NCBI GenBank assembly: GCA_003223215.1
Contig: QHYH01000141.1
Location: 1 to 36,163 of the forward strand
Direction: 5' to 3'
DNA: 36,163 nt
DNA from: Acidobacteriota bacterium
GTDB lineage: Bacteria > Acidobacteriota > Terriglobia > Acidiferrales > UBA7541
Shown: in pieces, positions 16,154 through 23,576 of the stretch
How positions within the stretch are numbered: position 1 is the first letter of the stretch
Layout of the letters: each line of letters starts with the position of its first letter
Made by a program: the position numbers and the translations under genes
Notes under the pieces: generated by a model
Databases searched by the model: none
What the model saw: only the letters and a program-made list of their open reading frames with translations
Told to the model about the DNA's origin: nothing

Positions 16154-19100
16154 TCACCAAATGACTTTCAGCGCCAGCTGAATCTGCCTCGACGGCGTCT
16201 GCGTGGACGTAATCAGCCCGGCGTTGGCGATCGCGACCCCCGCCGCGTCGAAGATGTTTCTGTTGTCCAGGGGCGGGGCAAAATTCGCCCGGTTAAATAC
16301 GTTGAAAAACTCTGTCCGGAACTGCACATTAAAGGCGTCCGAGACTTTCTTGATGTAATTGTTCTTGACCACGGAAAAATCAAAGTTCAACAGTCCTGGG
16401 CCAGTCAGTGTGTTGCGGCCCAGATTGCCGCGAAGCGTAATCGGATTAGGCACCTCGAAACACTGCGTCCTAATGTAGTGGTTGGGATTGCCCGCGTTGA
16501 CGTAGGAACCGCAGCCGGGACCTCTCTTCACATTTGGTATGTCGACGTTGGGGTCCGTACTTCCCACGCCGAGAGAATCTCCCGCAAACCCTGGAGTAAA
16601 GGGAACGCCCGTAGTCGCCTCGAACACTCCGCCCAGTTGCCAGCCTCTCAGTGCCCACACGCCGAACCCCATTTTCCACTTGGGGGCCCCGAGCACCCAG
16701 GTGTAATTCACATTCAAGTTGTGGCTTACATTGAAATCCGCAAGACCCCGATTCAATTTAAGATCAAAGAACAGCGGACTGGAGATGGAATTCGTGTACT
16801 CATCGCCCACCATGCTTCCTGAGCCTGTGTCGATGGTCTTGCCCCAGGTGTAGGAACCGGCGAACTGAGAAGAGTTACCGATCTTCTTTTTGATCTGCAC
16901 TTGAAGCGCGTCGTAGTACGAGCGGCCGTCCCAAAACCCCGCCGTGATCCGGCCTGCATCTGGATTCAGGCGCGTTCCGCTGCCCACCGGGGAAGGCCAC
17001 AGATAACCCTGTGGAGTCAAAGTTGGAAGAACGATGTCGGCATCTTCCGTGCGGAAAGGCTGATGCACAGCACGGGAGCCTACATAGCCAACCCGCAGGC
17101 TTAGACCTTCGAGAAGCTCATGTTGCATCGTGAGATTCCACTGCATCACGTAATTCCGGCCAGGTTTCGGCGCGAAGTACGCTTGCCGAAGCGTGTTAGT
17201 TGAGGCGGTCAGCGCCGCGTATGCCGCCACCGGGTAAGTTCCTGCAGCCAAGTTTCTTGCGCTCGCGGACTCAAAGAATGGCGCCGAAAACAGCTCGTTC
17301 ATTTGAAACAAATAGGGTAGTGGCAAAACGTCGAAAATCCCGAAGCCTCCACTCACCGCCGTCTTGCCATCGCCCATCGGGTCCCAGGAGAAGCCCACGC
17401 GCGGCTCAAAGTTCCCCAGGGTGGGATTCGAAATCAGCGGATCACTAAGGTGTGGTAGGGAGTCGGTGATCTGGCGGAGAACCGTCAGCTTTCCGTGCGC
17501 CTCTGTCATTACCGTGCTCATTTCATAGCGCAATCCCAGGTTCATTGTCAGGTTCGGTAGCCAACGCCAATCGTCTTGAAGGTAAGCCCCTGCGATGGTT
17601 TGCCGGAATGCCCTCGGGCTGACAGCACTCGGGATCGCCGCCGCAAGCGAGAATGGTTTGTTGGTGAGAAAATCAGAAATGGAATTGAAAAGAAACTCGC
17701 CCCCGGGCGTGGAAACGCCCAGGATATTGTCCCGAATTCGTTCGATCCCAAGGCCGAGTCTGAGCGAATGCTTCCCTTTCACTAGGGAAACATCGTCATA
17801 CGCCTGAATCGAGGTCCAATGAAAATGATAATTCGTTGTGCTGCCCAGGCCGCCCGTGAACGCCGTGATCCCCGGCACGGTCACCTCTGCGGCATTGTGT
17901 CCGGGCACAGTTCCGAAGGTTGGATCGCCGGCAGACTGATTGCCACTTGCGAAGGTCAGTCCGGTGGTCGCCACCACGCGGTATATCCCGAACCGGAAAG
18001 AATTGAGAATCCGCGAACCAAACGTATGCGCTTGGCGCACCGTGAAGAATTGCCTTCGCGAATCGTATCCCGTCAGTTTGTTGTTCAGCTCATCGGGCTG
18101 TCGCACGGTTCCGCTGTCAAACATATAGGTTCCCGAGACTTCGTCTCTTGTCGAGAATTTATGATCCATCCTCGTCGTGAAGTAATTCTCCGGTGTCACC
18201 TGCTGGCCGGAGAAGGTATAGATCCCGGTGTCGCCCGAACCTAGAAGACTCCCATTGGGCAGTGGGAAGAATGCATTCACAAAACGCAGCACGCTTGGAT
18301 CAACTGCAACCGGTCCAGTGGATAGGTTCCCGGCCCTCGCTGCTGCCGATGGCACAGTGTCAACCTGCGTGATGCCGGTGCTCGCTCGCAGGCCTTCATA
18401 ATCCCCGAAAAAAAAAGTGTGGTCCTTCCAAAGGGGCCCGCCCGCCGACGCTCCAAATTGATTACGCCGGAAAGGCGGCTTTGCGGAATCGAAGAAATTC
18501 CGCGCATCCAGCGCACTGTTTCGCAGGAACTCAAATACATCCCCATGGAAACTGTTCGTTCCCGACCGCGTGGAAGCGCCGACCACTCCGCCAGAAGACC
18601 GGCCTACTTGTGCCGGATAGTTGCTCGTCAAGACCGTGAACTGCTCAACCGCGTCGACTCCAAGGTTTACTCCCAGCGCGCTTCCGGGCGAGCCGTTCGC
18701 ATAGTCATTTACGCTGATGCCGTCGAGCCGCGCGTCATTTTGCCGTGGCCTTCCACCAGAGATCGTCATTTGCGTTCCGAAGCCATATCTTCCCTGCCCT
18801 GAAGATTGCGTGCGCGCCGTCGCGACGCCGGGCTCGAGGGCCGCCAAATCGGAGGCCGAGCGTCCGTTCAACGGCAACTCCGTCACATTTTGTGTATTGA
18901 CCACCCCGCTTACGGTTGACGAGCCCGCTTGCCCTTTTCCCGCGTGCAACACGAAGTTCGCCACGGCATCAGCATCAGCTCGAATCATTACCCGCACCCT
19001 GGCTGAATCGAAACCCGGAGCACTGGCCGTGAGCTCGTAACTTCCTGGCGCGAGGTTGGATATCTTGTAGGAGCCGTCTTCTCTTCCTATCGCTGAAAGG

Positions 19101-19387
19101 CTACTGCCATTGTCTGTATTGAGTACGGAAAGATGCGTGTTCGGAATTCCCGACCCTGATTCGCTTGTTACTTTCCCGGAGAGCGTTCTCGCGGCCACCT
19201 GTGAGAAAACCAGAGACGGTGCCACAAAAATCAGCAAGAAGGCGATGGGCGCTAGAGCATGAACTAGTTTTGGTTTAGACAATTCAAGATGGTACAGCCG
19301 TGCCCTGCGGATGTATTCTTCCTTCCAGATTTTCCCGGCGCCCCAGCCACGCTGACCCTCAACCGATTTTGGCGTTATACCGGACAT
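16154..19387 (-). CDS. Oar-like TonB-dependent receptor (up to 1077 aa)
   Basis: Paralog of the receptor at 11.4 kb, transcribed convergently with it. The signal segment is KLVHALAPIAFLLIFVAPSL then VFSQ. A carboxypeptidase-regulatory-like domain follows (RTLSGKVTSESGSGIPNTHL; GSYKISNLAPGSYELTASAP). The plug-like part has ELPLNGRSASDLAALEPGV, TISGGRPRQNDARLDGISVN and GGVVGASTRSGTNSFHGDVF. The barrel ends RQIQLALKVIW, a terminal Trp instead of Phe. The start is uncertain: ATG at 19387 has no clear ribosome-binding site and adds about 36 residues before the signal core. TTG at the LSKPKL segment (about 19280) is an alternative. It lies 87 bases downstream of a propeller gene and is probably the last gene of that operon. 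Confidence 0.88.
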   Translation of the reverse strand: MSGITPKSVEGQRGWGAGKIWKEEYIRRARLYHLELSKPKLVHALAPIAFLLIFVAPSLVFSQVAARTLSGKVTSESGSGIPNTHLSVLNTDNGSSLSAIGREDGSYKISNLAPGSYELTASAPGFDSARVRVMIRADADAVANFVLHAGKGQAGSSTVSGVVNTQNVTELPLNGRSASDLAALEPGVATARTQSSGQGRYGFGTQMTISGGRPRQNDARLDGISVNDYANGSPGSALGVNLGVDAVEQFTVLTSNYPAQVGRSSGGVVGASTRSGTNSFHGDVFEFLRNSALDARNFFDSAKPPFRRNQFGASAGGPLWKDHTFFFGDYEGLRASTGITQVDTVPSAAARAGNLSTGPVAVDPSVLRFVNAFFPLPNGSLLGSGDTGIYTFSGQQVTPENYFTTRMDHKFSTRDEVSGTYMFDSGTVRQPDELNNKLTGYDSRRQFFTVRQAHTFGSRILNSFRFGIYRVVATTGLTFASGNQSAGDPTFGTVPGHNAAEVTVPGITAFTGGLGSTTNYHFHWTSIQAYDDVSLVKGKHSLRLGLGIERIRDNILGVSTPGGEFLFNSISDFLTNKPFSLAAAIPSAVSPRAFRQTIAGAYLQDDWRWLPNLTMNLGLRYEMSTVMTEAHGKLTVLRQITDSLPHLSDPLISNPTLGNFEPRVGFSWDPMGDGKTAVSGGFGIFDVLPLPYLFQMNELFSAPFFESASARNLAAGTYPVAAYAALTASTNTLRQAYFAPKPGRNYVMQWNLTMQHELLEGLSLRVGYVGSRAVHQPFRTEDADIVLPTLTPQGYLWPSPVGSGTRLNPDAGRITAGFWDGRSYYDALQVQIKKKIGNSSQFAGSYTWGKTIDTGSGSMVGDEYTNSISSPLFFDLKLNRGLADFNVSHNLNVNYTWVLGAPKWKMGFGVWALRGWQLGGVFEATTGVPFTPGFAGDSLGVGSTDPNVDIPNVKRGPGCGSYVNAGNPNHYIRTQCFEVPNPITLRGNLGRNTLTGPGLLNFDFSVVKNNYIKKVSDAFNVQFRTEFFNVFNRANFAPPLDNRNIFDAAGVAIANAGLITSTQTPSRQIQLALKVIW

Positions 19388-19474
19388 GACAATTTCAGTA
19401 AGCTCTAAGAGTCGCCCTACCCTGCGTTCCAGCCGTCGGCAGGCGACTCCGTTCCAAGTTCCCGGTCAACGGCT

Positions 19475-20620
19475 CTATGGAATTACATCGTAGACCAAAA
19501 TTTTGGCCTCTTCGATGGTTGCTTCCTTTGATTGGGGGATGGGGGGCACCAAGATAACCAGCTTCGGGACCGCCGCGTAAAACCGCTTGAGTTCCGGCAC
19601 CAGCAGCGTGGTCTTCGCAATCGGCCCGGTCGCCACTCTTCCCAGGCGATCGTAATGGTCGGCGTCAATTTGTTTGAAAACTTCCACAAAACCGGTTGTT
19701 CCCGTGTAGTAGATGCGTTTGCTTGGCGCGTCAAACACGAGCTCGTCCACACCGCCTTCTGTGTCTATCGCATCGATCACTTTCCCGCTGTCCGAGTCCA
19801 TCACCACCAATTTACCGGGCTTATAAATATGTGACCGTTTCACGCGGCTGCCGATAAACAGCCGGTGATGGGCTGCATCCATGTCCACGGCATGGGGCTC
19901 CGGCCCTCTCGTGATGGGCCACATGGCGATCACCTTGTGCTTTTCGCGATCAATAACCACCATCTGGCTTGTGTCGCCCATCACTACAAACATTCTTGGT
20001 GATTCTGGATCGAGCACCATCCCCGCGGGATTCAGCCCCTCGACCTCAATGCTTCCCGCCAGTTTGCCTTTCTTGACGTCGACGATTTCGATCGAACCTT
20101 TCACACCCTCCTTTTTGAGACCATCGGCTCTATCCCCCAGATAAAATAGGTGGGTCGCCGGATCGTAAACCCCGTTGTCTGGCACCCTTCTTGAATCCTT
20201 ATCCAGTTCATGTCCCGTCAACGGGATATTCTTGATGAGCTCGTAAGTGTCTCCGCTGAATGCTTTGCACGTTGCATCTCCATCGTCCACCCAGATTTCA
20301 TTGGTCTCAGGGAGATAGATGGTCTTGCGCGGATCTCCTCCGAAACCCGTGATCGTGTGGATCACCTTGCCCACGCGCAGGTCTACGACTTCAATCGTCC
20401 TCTGGTGCTCGCCGGGCACGAACAGGCGCTGGCCTCTTACGTCCACTGCCATGTGGTCGAAGTAGCCCTCAACATTCGGCAACGAGATACTCTCGATCAG
20501 TTTCATCGGTGGGCTGCTCTGGCTCTGCGCCCCCGGAACTAGAGCCACGCACAAGGCGAACAGAACCGCCAGATACGTTTTCATTTTTTCGTTCTTCAGC
20601 TTATATTTCTCGAACATCAT
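19475..20620 (-). CDS. Secreted YncE/YVTN-type beta-propeller protein (381 aa)
   Basis: The start at 20620 (or the adjacent ATG at 20617) follows AAGGAGAGAGA. The frame is open further upstream, but that part overlaps the preceding gene and looks non-coding. The signal core is MKTYLAVLFALCVALVPGAQ after a charged leader. Blades include YFDHMAVDVRGQRLFVPGEH, NEIWVDDGDATCKAF, PRMFVVMGDTSQMVVIDREK and KRIYYTGTTGFVEVFKQID. It shares the closing TTLLVPELKRFYAAVP with the other two propellers but has an insertion in the middle (GLKKEGVKGSIEIVDVKKG) and one near the C-terminus (LVILVPPIPQSKEATIEE). It is 50 bases after a MmgE/PrpD gene and 87 before a receptor, so it links the two. Confidence 0.88.
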   Translation of the reverse strand: MMFEKYKLKNEKMKTYLAVLFALCVALVPGAQSQSSPPMKLIESISLPNVEGYFDHMAVDVRGQRLFVPGEHQRTIEVVDLRVGKVIHTITGFGGDPRKTIYLPETNEIWVDDGDATCKAFSGDTYELIKNIPLTGHELDKDSRRVPDNGVYDPATHLFYLGDRADGLKKEGVKGSIEIVDVKKGKLAGSIEVEGLNPAGMVLDPESPRMFVVMGDTSQMVVIDREKHKVIAMWPITRGPEPHAVDMDAAHHRLFIGSRVKRSHIYKPGKLVVMDSDSGKVIDAIDTEGGVDELVFDAPSKRIYYTGTTGFVEVFKQIDADHYDRLGRVATGPIAKTTLLVPELKRFYAAVPKLVILVPPIPQSKEATIEEAKILVYDVIP

Positions 20621-20670
20621 TCTCTCTCCTTGTGAAGACCCAAGCCCGCTCTCCGGTGAAGATACGCCCT

Positions 20671-22212
20671 TCAAATCCGTTGCAGCGCCGGCCGGAGTTC
20701 GCGGATATCCTTCACGTCTTCGAGAGCCAACACTTTGTTGATCAGGGTCGCGCAACTTGCCGCTCCCAGGATCGGCGCGATGAGGTCGTGCGCTTTCGCA
20801 ACAACCTCCTCGCGCGGCAGGGGATTCTCCGCCGTGCCCCGCACGTCTCGGACCCACTCGCTCAGTTGTGTGCCGTCGCCGAGCGTCACCTCGACGATGG
20901 CCTCGCGCCTGGGGCGGCGAGCATCGATCCGCGGGTCGGCGACAACCTCTACCTTGGCCCGTTGCTTCAGCACGGCTGGATCTTTCATCCGCGCCTTGTC
21001 ATGCGCGGATCGGAACGTGACCGTCTTATCCAGCAACATCACCGCGACCATGTGCTGCACGCAGATGTCCGGCATGTCGCGATTGCTTACCGTGTTGGCT
21101 TCGTCACTCGCGATCCGCACCACCACTTTCTTCGCGTCGTCAGCTGTGAATGAGCGCTTTTGAAAAAAACCGGCTAGCGCATCCAGCGGAGCCTGGATGG
21201 GCGAGCCCACCGTCCACTTCTTGATGTTCGTCCGGGTTATCTCGTAGCGTTCTCCGAGCTTTTCGACGAGTTGCGTGGGATTGGCCTTGACAACGCCATT
21301 TTCCCTCGGCGCCAGAGCATCGAAAAAATTGTCGGGGCCCGAAAAAATATCGTCAACACCTGTCCAACCCGCGCGGATCAGCATTCCGGCAATGACGCCG
21401 CCCGCTGCAGGCCTCCCCCCAAAGAGGAAAGCCTTCTCCATATGCTCCGCATCGCGGCTCCACGCTCCAATTCCCGATGTTTGTTGAGCACTGTAATCCA
21501 GCAGCAGACGCATTTGCTGGGCCTCAAGGCCCGCAGCGCACCCGGCCGCCGCACCCGCAGCGAAGGCCGCAACAGTGCCGTGGGTGCTCCTGTGTGTCGC
21601 CACCTGATAACCGGGCCCACCCATGCTCATCGTCACCCGCGTCCCGATGTCATAGCCAAGCGTGACCGCGCGCAAGAAGTGTTTCCCGGAAATTCCAAAC
21701 TGCTCGCCAGCAGCCAGCGCCGCCGGAACCGCGGAGACACCGGGATGCGATCGGGACGGGCCGTGCGAATCGTCAGTCTCGTCAGCGTGAGCCAGGACTC
21801 CGTTGGCCAGCGCTGCTTCGATGGGGCCGCACACGATGTTCGAAGCGACCACCGTCGCAACCTCTTTACCCCCATAGGCGCGCACAAATTCTATCGCCGC
21901 CCGGCCAGGACGTATTTCAGAACCGGAAATCATCGCGGCCAGCGTATCCAGAACGTGATGTTTCGCTTTCTCCGCTACGTCCTCCGGCAGTACCCGCTCT
22001 CGCGCCTCACTCATATACCTGCTGAGCTTGTCCATAACCGGACTCACGGCTTGCGCCGACTCATCCTGATTGTGGACTGTCTCAGCGAACGCTGTCACAG
22101 GCGGGATGGCCCTCGTTGCAAACGCCAAACCCGCGAGTTCAAGCAGGCTTCGCCGCGTCAAAATCGCCGCGCCACTTCCTGTGCGCTCATCTTGGCGTCC
22201 GTCATGCCCCAT
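20671..22212 (-). CDS. MmgE/PrpD-family protein with twin-arginine-like leader (513 aa)
   Basis: The family includes 2-methylcitrate dehydratase (PrpD) and cis-aconitate decarboxylase; members act on small di- and tricarboxylates. Visible family features: DKLSRYMSEARERVLPEDVA (60-79), HVLDTLAAMISGSEIRPGRA (87-105), AHADETDDSH (141-150), SRSHPGVSAVPAALAAGEQF and LGYDIGTRVTMSMGG. The C-terminal domain has VGSPIQAPLDAL and a PRREAIVEVTLGDGT strand. Residues 1-44 look like a Tat leader (LTRRSLLELAGLAFATRAIP, then AFA|E). That is unusual for this normally cytoplasmic family. It is colinear without gaps over the first 160 residues with the paralog at 23.6 kb. It has its own upstream block at 22299-22338 and probably starts a unit with the propeller and receptor. 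Substrate not predictable. Confidence 0.88.
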   Translation of the reverse strand: MGHDGRQDERTGSGAAILTRRSLLELAGLAFATRAIPPVTAFAETVHNQDESAQAVSPVMDKLSRYMSEARERVLPEDVAEKAKHHVLDTLAAMISGSEIRPGRAAIEFVRAYGGKEVATVVASNIVCGPIEAALANGVLAHADETDDSHGPSRSHPGVSAVPAALAAGEQFGISGKHFLRAVTLGYDIGTRVTMSMGGPGYQVATHRSTHGTVAAFAAGAAAGCAAGLEAQQMRLLLDYSAQQTSGIGAWSRDAEHMEKAFLFGGRPAAGGVIAGMLIRAGWTGVDDIFSGPDNFFDALAPRENGVVKANPTQLVEKLGERYEITRTNIKKWTVGSPIQAPLDALAGFFQKRSFTADDAKKVVVRIASDEANTVSNRDMPDICVQHMVAVMLLDKTVTFRSAHDKARMKDPAVLKQRAKVEVVADPRIDARRPRREAIVEVTLGDGTQLSEWVRDVRGTAENPLPREEVVAKAHDLIAPILGAASCATLINKVLALEDVKDIRELRPALQRI

Positions 22213-22298
22213 TCGTCTTCTTTTCCCCCGGCACCTTGCGCTAAAGTGAATTTGCTAAGGAATGCGGGAGCACCACAGATCCGACCCGCAATTGAAGG

Positions 22299-22338
22299 TA
22301 TGTCATCAACCGAAGCAAATACCTGAAAACAGTATTAA
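22299..22338 (-). promoter_or_regulatory. Conserved upstream block of the second MmgE/PrpD gene
   Basis: 40 bases, 32 of which are identical and gap-free with 25191-25230 upstream of the paralogous gene. The distal 17 bases (minus strand TTAATACTGTTTTCAGG) are exact. The core is a loose palindrome, AATACTG-TTTT-CAGGTATT. It lies 86 bases before the start codon. Candidate operator or promoter for a shared regulator. Confidence 0.55.
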
Positions 22339-22368
22339 TTCTTTGTTAGCTCAGAGGGACATTCTGTT

Positions 22369-23556
22369 CTACGGCTGACCACTTGGTTTTCCGTCAGCGT
22401 TTTTCATAACACGGAACAATTCGCCCTTCGCCTCGAACCCCACACCCGGAATATCTGACAGCTTGACGTAGCTGTCCTTGACCGGTATGCCGTCAGCAAA
22501 TCCACCGAACGGCTGAAAGACTCCTGGATAGGATTCGTTGCCACCTAGCCCCAAACCCGCTGCGATGTTCAACGACATCTGGTGGCCTCCATGCGGAATA
22601 CAGCGGGCTGGCGACCATCCGTGGTCCTTCAGCATTCCCAAAATTCGGAGGTATTCGACCAATCCGTAGCTCAACGCGCAGCCGAACTGCAGGATGTCGC
22701 GATCCGGCCGCAGTTGCGCATAGCGAATGAGATTTCGCGCGTCTTGCAACAAGAATAGGTTTTTTCCCGTCGCCATTGGCCCCGCATAATGATTCGCCTG
22801 CCTGGCTTGCAGCTCAGAGTCCAGCGGATCACCCGGCTCCTCAAACCAACGAAGCCGGTACGGGACGAGCGCCTTCGCATAAGCGATAGCATGCTCCAAA
22901 TCAAAGCGCCCGTTCGCATCCACCGCCAATTGGTCAGAACTCTTCGCGACCTTGAGTACCGCTTCTATGCGTCGCAAGTCTTCCGAAAGCGGCGCTCCAC
23001 CGATCTTCATCTTCACCACGGAATAGCCAAGATCGAGATACCCTTGCATCACCTTCTGCAGTGCTGACAAATCCTTGGCCGGATAGTAGTAACCGCCTGC
23101 CGCATAGACGAAGACTTTGTCGTCGAAGACTCCTCCGCGAAAACGGTCTGCGAGTAACCGGAAAAGAGGCAGCCCGGCGATCTTCGCCACGGCGTACCAC
23201 ACCGCCATATCCAGCACCCCTACCGCAACCGATCTTTCGCCGCGTCCTCCTGGTTTCTCATTCCGCCTGACTACGTCCCAGACTCGCACCGGATCCAGGT
23301 TTTCGCCGCTTTCGTCGACCGGCGTTTCAGGCCCTGCAGCCTTAAGCCGCGGAATGAATCGCTCGCGCAGCAGTTCGCTTGGTGCGTATCTGCCGTTCGA
23401 ACTGAATCCGAAACCAACCACCGGCTTGCCCTGGCGAACCACATCCGTAACCAGCGCGAGGACACTCACGGTCATTTGGCTGAAATCAATGTAAGCGTTT
23501 CGAATTTCCGATTTGATGGGCACTACGGTTTCGCGGACATCTATAATCCTCACCAC
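22369..23556 (-). CDS. D-tartrate-dehydratase-like enolase-superfamily protein, catalytic residues altered (395 aa)
   Basis: GTG start (23556, with a second GTG next) after GGGAAGG. The whole length resembles bacterial D-tartrate dehydratase (TarD): IRNAYIDFSQMTVSVLALVT, NEKPGGRGERSVAVG, VFVYAAGGYYYPAKD, GYSVVKMKIGGAPL, QLAVDANGRFDLE, WFEEPGDPLDSELQA and CIPHGGHQMSLNIAAGLGLG. Expected active-site residues present: Lys184 (in KMK), Asp213, Glu239 and His322. The third metal ligand, expected as Glu in ATGENLF, is Lys265 (ATGKNLF, codon 22762-22764 AAA). The Asp paired with His322, expected in QFDCALSYGL, is Gly292 (QFGCALSYGL, codon 22681-22683 GGC). No signal peptide. It is 20 bases downstream of a MmgE/PrpD gene and probably cotranscribed. 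The fold is confident; tartrate dehydratase activity is doubtful. Confidence 0.88.
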   Translation of the reverse strand: MVRIIDVRETVVPIKSEIRNAYIDFSQMTVSVLALVTDVVRQGKPVVGFGFSSNGRYAPSELLRERFIPRLKAAGPETPVDESGENLDPVRVWDVVRRNEKPGGRGERSVAVGVLDMAVWYAVAKIAGLPLFRLLADRFRGGVFDDKVFVYAAGGYYYPAKDLSALQKVMQGYLDLGYSVVKMKIGGAPLSEDLRRIEAVLKVAKSSDQLAVDANGRFDLEHAIAYAKALVPYRLRWFEEPGDPLDSELQARQANHYAGPMATGKNLFLLQDARNLIRYAQLRPDRDILQFGCALSYGLVEYLRILGMLKDHGWSPARCIPHGGHQMSLNIAAGLGLGGNESYPGVFQPFGGFADGIPVKDSYVKLSDIPGVGFEAKGELFRVMKNADGKPSGQP

Positions 23557-23576
23557 TCCGCCTTCCCGACAAAAAC

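Noticed and set aside
21271-22326. A 351-codon open frame on the plus strand across a MmgE/PrpD gene
   Set aside because: Antisense to a conserved family member and Arg/His-rich with no motif; it also runs over the regulatory block.
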